Shown piece by piece: positions 45,109-54,022 of a stretch of 64,000 nucleotides of DNA. A program made the translations under genes and the position numbers. The notes below the pieces were generated by a model that did not search any database, had not been told where the DNA came from, and worked only from the letters and a program-made list of their open reading frames with translations. The first letter of the stretch is position 1; every line of letters begins with the position of its first letter. Source of the DNA: an uncultured delta proteobacterium (lineage in GTDB: Bacteria; Bdellovibrionota_C; UBA2361; OMII01); the NCBI GenBank assembly GCA_903904735.1, contig CAIVDM010000191.1, positions 64,001-128,000 of the forward strand, read 5' to 3'.

Positions 45109-45782
45109 ACCGCCTCCTGTCGATTCTTCTGCGGACATTTCGCCGGCGTATCTTGAAATCCCACTACGATGTCGCATAGCTCGTTCGCCTCGTCTGCCTC
45201 AGTGGTTCCCCGCAGGGATAGGTGCCAGGCTGTCGGCGCGAGGGCTCCGAGCGCGGCGAGCTCCGATTTCACGAATGGCGTGGCACGTTTAGTTGCCACA
45301 GTCAGGACTGGGCATCGAAGTCGGTGCGCGTAAGAGCGGACGTTAAATCCTTTGGAGCCAAGACGGAGTGGAAGACCAAACGGCAATCGACGCTCGAGCG
45401 CGTCTACCAGGCGCTCCCACATCGTCGGGTGAGGGCGTAACGGACTATCGATAACCACAAGAGAGCGAACACTTTTAGGAGCTGACAAGGCGAGGTCCTC
45501 AGCGAGCGCCGCGCATGATCCGACGCCTATAAAACTTGATTGTCGAATGCCAAGCGAAGAAAGAACGTCTTTCATATCTTTGGCGATAGCGCTCCAATTG
45601 TCCGCTTGAATCGCTGAGGTCCGGAGCACAACGCTTCGAGCCCTCCGCGATATCTGACCCGCCACGGAGTTCACTAACTCGGCATATCGATCGTCATCCA
45701 CAATCGTAACAAAGCTCCGCCCGCTACCAATATCGGATAGCACTTGCACAGAAGTTGTGGGGGTTGTCTCTGCTAGTTGCAT
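45105..45782 (-). CDS. Degenerate alpha/beta hydrolase-like protein
   Basis: This 225-residue protein has a partial alpha/beta hydrolase layout. The strand and turn of the nucleophile elbow read FIGVGSCAALAEDLA, with Gly where the catalytic Ser is expected. VRSLVVIDSPLRP and RCPVLTVATKRATPF follow, as in the usual later strands. The lid and C-terminal parts are short. The missing Ser suggests an inactive or altered enzyme. It is the first gene of a two-gene unit coupled to the TPR protein by a GTGA overlap. No substrate is suggested. Confidence 0.55.
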   Translation of the reverse strand: MQLAETTPTTSVQVLSDIGSGRSFVTIVDDDRYAELVNSVAGQISRRARSVVLRTSAIQADNWSAIAKDMKDVLSSLGIRQSSFIGVGSCAALAEDLALSAPKSVRSLVVIDSPLRPHPTMWERLVDALERRLPFGLPLRLGSKGFNVRSYAHRLRCPVLTVATKRATPFVKSELAALGALAPTAWHLSLRGTTEADEANELCDIVVGFQDTPAKCPQKNRQEAV

Positions 45783-46062
45783 GGGGGTCTTAATAGTTGC
45801 CTGTTAGCAGGGTACAGAAATACCGAATATTAGTCTACAGAGGTAACCTGCCGAGCAGACTAGAGAAACGTACATGGCTGTCGGTCGTCTTCCCATGAGA
45901 CGAGCAGTTAGGCGGTGAGCGCTCGTACAGTCGAACTCGATGTCGCCCTAGCTCGATTCGCCCACAACAAAAATCGAGCTCATCTGTTTAATAACGAATA
46001 CGAGTTGTGTAAGGTTTGCGCAGCTCGCATGTCTACCGCGGTCAAACGCCATCGTGTTTACT
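45783..46062. other. Divergent intergenic region
   Basis: About 280 bases separate the hydrolase-like gene from the small Cys-rich protein gene. It includes AGTCT and AGACT flanking 20 bases near 45831-45860 and, on the minus strand, TAATAT near 45828. A plus-strand frame at 45915-46118 was seen but not accepted. No clear promoter could be placed. Confidence 0.3.
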
Positions 46063-46497
46063 ATGAACATGTCCAAATTACAGATCGGCTCTCCTGGACC
46101 ATTCGAGGTGCGCTTTGACGATCTGTGTCCGGAGGATTTGGAGCCAATCGCTGGTGATGTACAAACCGCTCCCAACTCGGAAACTCCGCGCAGGCGATAC
46201 GAATGCCCCTCGTACGATCGGTGCTTGGAACTAGCCGCCGCGCTCAATTGGGAAAGCTTCACATGCCGAGGATGTTCAGGTCATGTCAATGACGCACTTT
46301 TGTGGCGAGCCGGGCAGGCGATCCGTCGTGATAGTGTCGCGAAGGCGATTTGCTCTGCGCCGAAGATATCAACTCTTTCCGGAAATGGTTCGCCACTAGC
46401 GATCAACAAAGAGGCTCTGGACTCAAAATCAGAATCAGCCCCTCCGTTGCGTTCTAGTCGAAAAGGGACTCGTCCAGCCCACCGTCGCTCAGATTAG
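46063..46497 (+). CDS. Small Cys-rich protein with a putative zinc site
   Basis: This protein of about 144 residues has a compact motif, ECPSYDRCLELAAALNWESF, followed by TCRGCSGH. The four Cys are spaced as in a short metal-binding module; similar Cys-rich small proteins with an NWxxF-C-x-x-C ending occur in deltaproteobacteria. The first 50 residues are acidic and the last 50 are Ser/Arg-rich and probably unfolded. The start is uncertain: ATG at 46063 or 46069, with no clear ribosome-binding site. Its end overlaps the convergent membrane-protein gene by four bases. The function is unknown, possibly regulatory. Confidence 0.55.
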   Translation: MNMSKLQIGSPGPFEVRFDDLCPEDLEPIAGDVQTAPNSETPRRRYECPSYDRCLELAAALNWESFTCRGCSGHVNDALLWRAGQAIRRDSVAKAICSAPKISTLSGNGSPLAINKEALDSKSESAPPLRSSRKGTRPAHRRSD

Positions 46498-47453
46498 GGG
46501 TGGTCATTACTGGCGAGTATCCTGGGACTACGGATGCCCAACCATAAAATCCCGCCAAATATCGCCAAAACGTAGGATTTCACGCGTAAAAGAAGCGCTA
46601 TTGCCAGCGCATGATCGGGAGTGGCACCGACCGAGGTCAGAAAAAAGACAAAAGCTCCCTCTTGAATCCCAAGCCCCTGAGGAGATATCGGCACCGCGCC
46701 CACAATCAGGATCAAAGGCACCACTATCAATAAACCAGTCCATGGCACCGCGCTCCAGCCAATGGCGTTCGCTACCGCCGCGGTATTAACCACCGTCAAT
46801 AAGTGAAACAGAAGTGATATCGCCAGCGTCTTCGCCACTAAGGTGAAGTCTTCGACGCCCCACACCAGTCCCTCATGAACTCGGTCGACCATTCGTATGA
46901 TCTTTTCCGGAGCATGAAGGCGGCGCGCCAGCTTACCGATCGTCCCGGCGAAAACAAACCATGTAGCTAGTCCACATCCGATCGATAAAAAGACAACCAG
47001 GAGCTGAATCTCAAAGGTAACGGCTTTAGAGATAAACACCGCGCACAGAGCCATCGCGAGCATCGCCACAACACCCGTGTATCGTTCTAAGAATGTGGCT
47101 GAGACAGCATGCGCCTTATCCACTGAGGGACCGACATAGAGGCTCCTGACCACATCACCACCTACAAAAGATGGGGTGAACACATTCACGAAGTAGCCAA
47201 CAAGATAGAGCCGAAAGAGTCTCCAAAATCCCGCCGATATGCCGAGATACTCCAAGAAGCAGCCCCACTTCCACACGCTCGCTCCGATCAGAAGGAAGGA
47301 GAGCGCGGCGAGTACTAGGATGTCACCTAGAGAAACTTGGATAATCGCATCGAAGACAAGCCTTACGTCCACGGCCACGATCACGACAACCACGGCTATG
47401 ACTGCGACGAGAAGTTTCAAAAGACCGCGGTTAACGACTGATCGTAAAGACAA
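46494..47453 (-). CDS. Lysylphosphatidylglycerol synthase-type membrane protein
   Basis: This 319-residue integral membrane protein has about eight hydrophobic helices. It belongs to the family that includes AglD and the membrane part of MprF (LPG_synthase_TM). The motifs YFVNVFTPSFVGGDVVR and VGAVPISPQGLGIQEG are typical. Members flip or transfer lipid-linked groups in membranes. The start is a TTG with a GAGGGGG ribosome-binding site overlapping the preceding gene's stop. It is the last gene of the polysaccharide operon, so a role with lipid-linked sugars is reasonable. Confidence 0.82.
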   Translation of the reverse strand: MSLRSVVNRGLLKLLVAVIAVVVVIVAVDVRLVFDAIIQVSLGDILVLAALSFLLIGASVWKWGCFLEYLGISAGFWRLFRLYLVGYFVNVFTPSFVGGDVVRSLYVGPSVDKAHAVSATFLERYTGVVAMLAMALCAVFISKAVTFEIQLLVVFLSIGCGLATWFVFAGTIGKLARRLHAPEKIIRMVDRVHEGLVWGVEDFTLVAKTLAISLLFHLLTVVNTAAVANAIGWSAVPWTGLLIVVPLILIVGAVPISPQGLGIQEGAFVFFLTSVGATPDHALAIALLLRVKSYVLAIFGGILWLGIRSPRILASNDHP

Positions 47454-47457
47454 CGAA

Positions 47458-49524
47458 CTACCCCCTCTCCTTGTACAGGCGCAACTCCGCGATTGACCAA
47501 TCCACCACCGGGTCCCTGCCGTGTTGACGGAGGATCAGGCTCTTGAGCGCCACGGGCGCGAATCTTACTGTTAAACGATGCTCACTCCACCCAAGATACC
47601 GCAGCCCCCGAAAATCAGCGGGCGATAAGAGTTCTCGTGTGGAACCGTCAATCAATTCGCCCTGGATAGAAAGAGACTTCGCTAAATCGTTACGCCACAC
47701 TCCGAAGTCATACTCGATCTCCGAGATATTCACGGAGGATTTAAGAAGCACTCGAAACTCCTGTCCAGTGGTCTGTGGCGCCCCTGTTCCCCAACGGGTT
47801 GCTATATTACCGTCGAGAGCCCCCTCCGGCGACTGGGTGCCAGAAGCCACTACGTTCAGAATATCTTCACGTGGTAGCAAGGCTCGCTCATTATGGTTGG
47901 CGCGCAGATTGAAGAAAATAAAGTACCCACCTGCCCGTTCCTCACTGAACGAATAGCCCAGTCTTCGCAATGCTGGGCGAACGATGTTCGCCTCACTCTC
48001 AACAAGCACGAGCGGCAGAGTATCCCTATCTTCAACAACTCGCTCATAGTCAGGGATTCGCACCTGATCGGGCTCCGCGAGCATACAAAAAGTGATCCTT
48101 TCAGCGGTCTCAAACGCCAACCGATACCCGATCCAATAGTTCGCGCGAACGCGCTGAATGCCAAGACGATTAAGAGCCTCAATGAGGGGTTGGTGATCGC
48201 GTTCGACCCGCTGTCCCGCGAAGACAACGGGCTCACCGGCGGTGGCTCGTTCAGGGTAGTAGGCAGCTACGATGTGAAAACACACAATTGAAGCGACAAA
48301 GATATTGCTGACGACTGGTAATATTCGTGAAAGGTATACCGCGACGACACCGAGTAAAATAAAAAGCGCCGGATATAGCGGCAGGAGATAGCGCGGTGCC
48401 TGTACCAACCAGCCGTACGAGCTGAGCGCGAAAATGCCACAACACGCGGCGCAGAAAAGCACGAAGAGCTCAACCGGTTCACGGCGATCAATACGGCCAA
48501 CAAGGAGGCTCAACCACTGTCGCCAGCGAATCGCGCAGACCGCAAAAATGGGCAGAATGTACAACGCCCACGCTAGCTCGTGAGCGCCGACAAACGCGTA
48601 CTCCTTCTGCCAGAAACGCTTCGCGCCGATTAGCATGGGAAGAGCTGTAAAGCGAAGACCATCAAGATGCTCCCGAAACACTTCGTACTTCGACAAGGCA
48701 AACATTCCCGCGGAGGGAAAACCTCGTTGAACGTTATAGGTCCAATAGGCGCTGCTCCCAATCAGGAAGCAAAGTGTTCCCACAGTACCCGCCATCAGTA
48801 ATCGACGCATGGAACCTGGTACGCCCCTGCCCGTAATGGCGCCTACAAACGGACCGATCACGAGGTGGCACACCGCGAAGATCCCGATAGCCGCGATGGC
48901 ATAGGCGATCTGAGTGTTAACCCACCAACCGAGGCCAACAACAAGACCAACCGCCGCCGGATAGCGAGCCCTCCCCGTAGAGTCGCGAAACCAAAACATC
49001 GCCAGATACAGAGCTAACGTTCCAAGAAATACAATCTCAATGAACCCTCCTCGAGCCTTGCTGCTCCACACGATGAGCGCAGGAGGAGGCACCGACATGA
49101 GGATAGCCGCCACTAACCCAGCGCGGCGACCCATAACTGATTGACCGATCAGGTACACGAGCGGTACCAAGGCAACGGACCATAGCAGCGGCACTAGCTG
49201 TAGCGTAAACGGAGTCATCCCGAATAACGAAAACGACACACTAGCCAGGAGCGCTTCCAGCGACCCCATGTAATGTTGTCCGTAGTAGAAGATTGGGACC
49301 TCTCGTCCTTCAAGGATATGCTTTCCCATAAGACCAACTATCGCCTCATCCCCATCAATCGCGAAGCGCACCGCCCGCATAAAATCGAGGCGAACGGCGA
49401 ACGCCGCGCAGACGCACAGGATCAAAAAAAGAGCGTCTGCGCGAAGGCCGGTAAAGCCCCCCCGAGATTCACCGACCGAATCTTCAAGCTTCTGCTCGAC
49501 GTGCGCGCACCGTAGGGCTTTCAT
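47458..49524 (-). CDS. GT39-type membrane glycosyltransferase with a C-terminal binding domain
   Basis: This 688-residue protein has about ten membrane segments after a short cytoplasmic start. The first periplasmic loop has DGDEAIVGLMG, with the acidic pair typical of GT39/ArnT-like enzymes, which use polyprenyl-phosphate sugars. The C-terminal 130 residues, with NVVASGTQSPEGALDGNIA and RWGTGAPQTTG, resemble a discoidin/F5-8 type C sugar-binding domain. This extra domain is not usual for GT39. It lies four bases upstream of the flippase-like gene and 16 bases after a GT4 gene, within the polysaccharide operon. Confidence 0.8.
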   Translation of the reverse strand: MKALRCAHVEQKLEDSVGESRGGFTGLRADALFLILCVCAAFAVRLDFMRAVRFAIDGDEAIVGLMGKHILEGREVPIFYYGQHYMGSLEALLASVSFSLFGMTPFTLQLVPLLWSVALVPLVYLIGQSVMGRRAGLVAAILMSVPPPALIVWSSKARGGFIEIVFLGTLALYLAMFWFRDSTGRARYPAAVGLVVGLGWWVNTQIAYAIAAIGIFAVCHLVIGPFVGAITGRGVPGSMRRLLMAGTVGTLCFLIGSSAYWTYNVQRGFPSAGMFALSKYEVFREHLDGLRFTALPMLIGAKRFWQKEYAFVGAHELAWALYILPIFAVCAIRWRQWLSLLVGRIDRREPVELFVLFCAACCGIFALSSYGWLVQAPRYLLPLYPALFILLGVVAVYLSRILPVVSNIFVASIVCFHIVAAYYPERATAGEPVVFAGQRVERDHQPLIEALNRLGIQRVRANYWIGYRLAFETAERITFCMLAEPDQVRIPDYERVVEDRDTLPLVLVESEANIVRPALRRLGYSFSEERAGGYFIFFNLRANHNERALLPREDILNVVASGTQSPEGALDGNIATRWGTGAPQTTGQEFRVLLKSSVNISEIEYDFGVWRNDLAKSLSIQGELIDGSTRELLSPADFRGLRYLGWSEHRLTVRFAPVALKSLILRQHGRDPVVDWSIAELRLYKERG

Positions 49525-49540
49525 TGGAAATCACTAGTAT

Positions 49541-50815
49541 TCAGTCGGCGTTCGCCGCTATGCGTTTGGTAGGGCCCTGCGTAGCTACACTCGAGTCTCG
49601 GACCGATGAACGCGGATCCGTGATAATCTTGGCGGCATACTCATACGCTTCAAGAGTTAACCGACCGGTACGCTCCCACGTAAACAACTTGGCTCGCTCA
49701 TGTCCCTCCTCCGACAATCGACTCGCGAAGTCCCGCTGACGTAGTATGCGTAAAACCGCGGCGGCGCCGGCGATAGAGTCCTCTGGATCGAACAAAATCC
49801 CCGTCGAGCCGAGAACCTCAGGACAGGCGCCTCGGTTGCTACTCACGACAGGCACTCCCGCGGCGGAGGCTTCCAGGACGGGGAGCCCAAAGCCCTCGTA
49901 CAAGCTCGGAAACAAAAACACCGCGCTCTCGGCGTAAAGCGCTCGCAAATCCTTATCCGAAACGAAGCCCAGCTCAACAGTATCGCCCGCCATCGCGAAA
50001 TCGCGAAGCGCGGTGTTGAGCACCTCACGCTCACGATCGGAATGAATTTTGCCGGCCATCACGAGAATTGGCGATGTCTCCCCTCGTTCCGAACAGTCTG
50101 AGATAGCCTCTCTGGCGATCTCCACCACCATGCGAATATTTTTGCGCTCGTCATGCCCACCCACATAGAACATGATAGGTCTATTTAGAGGTATATTGAG
50201 GCGCTGTCTAAGCTCAATACGCGCCTGCTCAGAGAGCGCCCTGCGAAGCTCGAAGAGATCAAAGAATGAATTCTCAACCCCATTAGGCGTAACGACTATG
50301 CGCTCCTGCGGAACTCCCAAGAGACGATGCACGTCTCTGGCCGTTGTTTCGCTTACGACAAGTAGCAAAGACGCGTTTCGAATCGATGTGTTTTCAAGCC
50401 AGCGGGCGAACTCATAGCGCCAATTGGGTCGATTCGCTCGGTAGAGTGGCTCTAAGATGAGCGGGATAAGATCATGGACCGTTAAAATGTATGGCGTCGG
50501 ACACCAGGCTGGTCCATCCATATGGGCTGGAAAATGAATGCAGGTGGCTCCTTTTAGCTGTCCTGAGCGCAGCTTCAACGGATAGAGCAACTGCTGGCGC
50601 AACGTCGTGCGAGCGAATGGCAGAAGATCAATCATTCTGGTCGCGATACCCGTTCGAATCAAACTCTCGTGGTCAAACCACCGCAAGTCAACGTTAGGCG
50701 CCGCGTGTTGCTTGAGATACTCCGCAACATGGTGGACGTAACGTCCGATTCCACGCTGCGCGTGAGACTTAAACCTCGGATCAAGAGCGCTAATATCGAA
50801 AGCTATCGAGGTCAT
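49541..50815 (-). CDS. GT4-family glycosyltransferase
   Basis: This protein of about 424 residues is a GT-B retaining transferase. The second domain has MFYVGGHDERKN, the nucleotide-sugar region, and FPSLYEGFGLPVLEASAAG with the E-x7-E motif. The N-terminal acceptor domain includes RGIGRYVHHV. The start at ATG 50815 gives an ATGA overlap with the previous gene and a GGAGG about ten bases upstream; the frame's GTG at 50824 is less likely. Its sugar and acceptor are unknown, but it sits in the polysaccharide operon between two GT genes. Confidence 0.88.
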   Translation of the reverse strand: MTSIAFDISALDPRFKSHAQRGIGRYVHHVAEYLKQHAAPNVDLRWFDHESLIRTGIATRMIDLLPFARTTLRQQLLYPLKLRSGQLKGATCIHFPAHMDGPAWCPTPYILTVHDLIPLILEPLYRANRPNWRYEFARWLENTSIRNASLLLVVSETTARDVHRLLGVPQERIVVTPNGVENSFFDLFELRRALSEQARIELRQRLNIPLNRPIMFYVGGHDERKNIRMVVEIAREAISDCSERGETSPILVMAGKIHSDREREVLNTALRDFAMAGDTVELGFVSDKDLRALYAESAVFLFPSLYEGFGLPVLEASAAGVPVVSSNRGACPEVLGSTGILFDPEDSIAGAAAVLRILRQRDFASRLSEEGHERAKLFTWERTGRLTLEAYEYAAKIITDPRSSVRDSSVATQGPTKRIAANAD

Positions 50816-51930
50816 ATAGCGCACGCCTCCGATCTCCGTGTAGTCGATTCGGCTTGATGGAGGTCACGAACTAAAGTTGCCATGCGATTGGAAAATCGTT
50901 CATACGTGAACGCTTCAACACGCTCTATACCTCGAGCGATAACGCTATCGCGCAGCGAAGCGTCGGTTGTCATGCGCCACAGCAATTCCCCTACCTCGGC
51001 ATGGCGCTTCTCGCTGACGAGGATGCCCGCACCGCCCAAGGTCGCGGGAACAGCGCCGGCCGCGAACGCCACAATAGGCAATCGGAAATGCATCGCCTCA
51101 ATGAGCGGAAGGCAAAATCCCTCATGCTCGCTCATACACAGGTATACGTCCGACGCCTCATACATCGCGCGAACCTCGTCATCGGCCAGACCTCCAACGA
51201 ACTCCACGCTCTCTCCGATCCCAAGGTATGCCGCTAGCTCACGAAGCGAAAAGGAATACAGCTCGGTATCCGTGTCGATTCCGACTAGCCGAAGACGGGC
51301 CTCTGGGTCTCTGTATTTACGTAAAAAATAGAAGCTTTTAATAACGTCCTCTAAGCGCTTATTGGGAGCGATGCGCCCCACGTGCAGCACTTGGGTACCG
51401 GGAGTGTTTACCACGCTCTGGTAGAGAGGCTCATTGCGTGAGGCCTGCCAACGACCAGGGTCCACGAGCAGATCTAACACACGCGCCTCATACCCCAATA
51501 CTTGAATCTCTTGCGCGTTAAAATGGGAGTCGGCCCAGATGGTGTCTGAGACCGAGCACAGATGTGGAAGCTCAGAGATCCCTACTTCAATATCATCCGC
51601 CACGCGACTATTAATAGAGCGGTACCACAGTGATGGCGTAATGTTGTGATACACCAAGACTCGTCGCCCCTTTGTCCATCCTCGGTAGACATCGTTGAGC
51701 GGAGAGCCTAACGAGTAGTGCAGAATCAGGTCCGCCGCCTCACACCCTTCAATCTCACTGAAGTGGCGCGCCTGACCTTTAAGCTTCGGGTGACAATTGA
51801 TCGAGAAAATCTCACTCGGCACGCCCCTCTCTCGCAGCGCTCGCTGGAGCGCCAACACTTCCGTGGATATCGCGTCGCCGTAGCTCAAGGTGTGGACAAG
51901 TTGGTGAAGTGGAGAGATTGCCTTACTCAT
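50812..51930 (-). CDS. GT4-family glycosyltransferase
   Basis: This protein of about 372 residues has the GT-B C-terminal motifs VLHVGRIAPNKRLEDVI and SEHEGFCLPLIEAMHFRLPIV. The N-terminal domain begins with QLVHTLSYGDAISTEVLALQ, like family members that accept lipid-linked chains. The ATG at 51930 is set one base past the stop of the permease gene, with GGAGG nine bases upstream. It is translationally coupled to the export permease and to the next glycosyltransferase. The sugar added is unknown. Confidence 0.88.
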   Translation of the reverse strand: MSKAISPLHQLVHTLSYGDAISTEVLALQRALRERGVPSEIFSINCHPKLKGQARHFSEIEGCEAADLILHYSLGSPLNDVYRGWTKGRRVLVYHNITPSLWYRSINSRVADDIEVGISELPHLCSVSDTIWADSHFNAQEIQVLGYEARVLDLLVDPGRWQASRNEPLYQSVVNTPGTQVLHVGRIAPNKRLEDVIKSFYFLRKYRDPEARLRLVGIDTDTELYSFSLRELAAYLGIGESVEFVGGLADDEVRAMYEASDVYLCMSEHEGFCLPLIEAMHFRLPIVAFAAGAVPATLGGAGILVSEKRHAEVGELLWRMTTDASLRDSVIARGIERVEAFTYERFSNRMATLVRDLHQAESTTRRSEACAI

Positions 51931-52709
51931 CACAGGGCCTCCGCAAACTGCTCGCGATGAAGCTGATGAATCGCGACACCTATAAACAGAAAACCCACCG
52001 ACAAGACCGCGAGATACGCGAGCTGGGCCATCGGAGGAACAACTCCCTCAAGAAGAATCATCTGATACATCTCGGTCAGAAGCGCGAATGGATTCAATTC
52101 AAACCAGAAGCGGACACGCTCGGGAATGTTTGAGCGCGGATAGACTACCGGGCACAAAAAGAAAATTAAGGTGAGAAAGTTCCCTAAGAGGTGCTGAACA
52201 TCCCGATAAAAGACGTTAAGCGCGCTCAGGCCCAACACACATCCGACGAGAAAAAGCCCGTGTAGGAAGACCACCAAAGGCAAGAGGAGCCAGGACGCCG
52301 CTATCGGCACCCCGCCCAGCATCATAAATACCCACAACACCGGGAGCGCCAGTAGAAAATGGATCATCGAAGACGCGACGGTGACAAACGGCAGGACATG
52401 CGCGGGAAAAAGAGATTTGGTAATTAGATGGCCACTGCTCACAAGTGACGACGTCCCTTCTGTGAGGGCGCTCGTGGTCCAGATCCAAGGGAGCAGGCCC
52501 GAAAACACCATCAGATGATAGTGAGGCCCCCCATTCACACGCATATAATGGCTGAACACTAGGGTATACACCCCCATCAAACAGAGAGGATTAAGAAACG
52601 ACCACAAGAAACCCAAAAACGACCCGCGATATCGCGTCGCGATATGACGCCGCACAAGCGCTGCCACAAGCGCGCGAGACCTCCATAACTCCTCAAATAC
52701 TATACGCAT
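51930..52709 (-). CDS. wzm: ABC-type polysaccharide export permease, Wzm-like
   Basis: This protein of about 259 residues has six hydrophobic helices and a short cytoplasmic start with RSRALVAALVRRHIATRYRGS, the typical Wzm/ABC-2 opening. It pairs with the Wzt-like ATPase to move finished polysaccharide, usually O-antigen, across the inner membrane. The ATG at 52709 was chosen because GGGAG lies just upstream and it overlaps the ATPase stop by ten bases; an upstream GTG at 52736 adds nine residues unlike the family. Confidence 0.88.
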   Translation of the reverse strand: MRIVFEELWRSRALVAALVRRHIATRYRGSFLGFLWSFLNPLCLMGVYTLVFSHYMRVNGGPHYHLMVFSGLLPWIWTTSALTEGTSSLVSSGHLITKSLFPAHVLPFVTVASSMIHFLLALPVLWVFMMLGGVPIAASWLLLPLVVFLHGLFLVGCVLGLSALNVFYRDVQHLLGNFLTLIFFLCPVVYPRSNIPERVRFWFELNPFALLTEMYQMILLEGVVPPMAQLAYLAVLSVGFLFIGVAIHQLHREQFAEAL

Positions 52710-54019
52710 ACACACTCCCGATCGTTGTGAGACCATGCGCGCTCTGGCGACACTACGCCTACAACCTTATTGTCCGATCGAATTGAGAAGTGAATAACGG
52801 CCTGCTGGTAGTCAAACGGATACCCATCCTCTCGGTGCGCCGCGACATCAATCGTATAAGCGCCATCCAGGAGTCCGAGCCTGCGAAGATCGCACCGAAT
52901 GACTCCTTCATCTCCGAGCGCGCCTAAGGACACTCGATCAATTGAGGTGTTAGTGCCGAACACCTGCAGACCATCTATGCGATTAATGCCCACTCCAAAA
53001 ACCACGTCGGACTGAGAAGCGTTGAATCGATATGATATCTCGATCGAAATGCCATCGTCTGGGTGAAAAACCCGTTTCTCCGCCGAATCGGCGTCGAAAA
53101 CTTTCACACTCGAAATCTCCACCTCGCGACTACCCCAACGAGCCAGCTCTGGCGTGCCGATCTTCTCTGAGTCGACTACTGTTCTGTGCTCTTCTACGTC
53201 GAGAATCTGCCGCTCCTCTCCCTTTTCAATGAACTGTCGATAGGCGTCAATTACCCTGCGCGGGTTGCCTCGGTCCTTGACCTCTCCCTGATGCAACCAA
53301 ATCGCCTCATCACACCATCTCTCTACGGAGTCGAGATCATGTGTAACTAAAATAAGTGTTTTTCCCTGCCGCCGCAGTTCATTGATCTTATCTTTGCATT
53401 TAGCGACGAACCCCGCGTCTCCAACAGCCAATACCTCATCAACCAGCAAGATGTCCGGGTCGGTATGGACCGCGACGCTAAACCCAAGACGCATGAACAT
53501 CCCCGAGGAGTACGTCCTCACTGGATCGTCAATAACATTCTCAAGCTCAGCGAAGGCGACGATTTCATCGAAGCGTTCAAGTATCGTCTGACGAGAGAGC
53601 CCGTGCATGACTCCAGCGAGCATGAGATTCTCTCGACCAGTAAAGTCAGGGTGAAAACCTGCGCCGAGCTCGATTAACGCCGCGACTCGACCAAGAACCG
53701 ATACGCTGCCGTGCGAAGGTTTGTATATTCCTGTGACGAGCTTAAGAAACGTCGACTTCCCCGAGCCGTTTCGACCGATGAGGCCAATAGAGCTGCCCCG
53801 AGGTATGCGCATCGTGAGATCTTTGATCGCCACCGTTGTCGGCGTCTTCTGCTCCGCCCTTGTTTTCGCGGAGCGGAATATATTGAGCAATGAACTCTTC
53901 AGAGTCGTATAGCTACCCTTGCTGCGCGTGCGACGTTGGAAGCTCTTTGAGAGCCCAACAATGTCCACAATGTAATCCACACTCGATGCGCTCTGTGCTC
54001 GAGCCGCGCTACGATTCAT
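52700..54019 (-). CDS. wzt: ABC-type polysaccharide export ATPase, Wzt-like with a C-terminal binding domain
   Basis: This 439-residue ABC ATPase has Walker A (LIGRNGSGKSTFLKL), the signature region (YSSGMFMRLGF) and Walker B (DILLVDEVLAVGD). About 190 residues after the ATPase form a beta-rich domain, with GSREVEISSVKVFDADSAEKR. In Wzt proteins of this longer type, that domain recognises the end of the polysaccharide, so export probably depends on a chain-end modification. It lies 3 bases after the hpt gene and overlaps the Wzm-like gene by ten bases. Confidence 0.9.
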   Translation of the reverse strand: MNRSAARAQSASSVDYIVDIVGLSKSFQRRTRSKGSYTTLKSSLLNIFRSAKTRAEQKTPTTVAIKDLTMRIPRGSSIGLIGRNGSGKSTFLKLVTGIYKPSHGSVSVLGRVAALIELGAGFHPDFTGRENLMLAGVMHGLSRQTILERFDEIVAFAELENVIDDPVRTYSSGMFMRLGFSVAVHTDPDILLVDEVLAVGDAGFVAKCKDKINELRRQGKTLILVTHDLDSVERWCDEAIWLHQGEVKDRGNPRRVIDAYRQFIEKGEERQILDVEEHRTVVDSEKIGTPELARWGSREVEISSVKVFDADSAEKRVFHPDDGISIEISYRFNASQSDVVFGVGINRIDGLQVFGTNTSIDRVSLGALGDEGVIRCDLRRLGLLDGAYTIDVAAHREDGYPFDYQQAVIHFSIRSDNKVVGVVSPERAWSHNDRECVCV

Positions 54020-54022
54020 GGT

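Noticed and set aside
45915-46118. A 67-residue plus-strand frame before the small Cys-rich gene
   Set aside because: It overlaps the better-supported gene in another frame and has no recognisable feature beyond two Cys.
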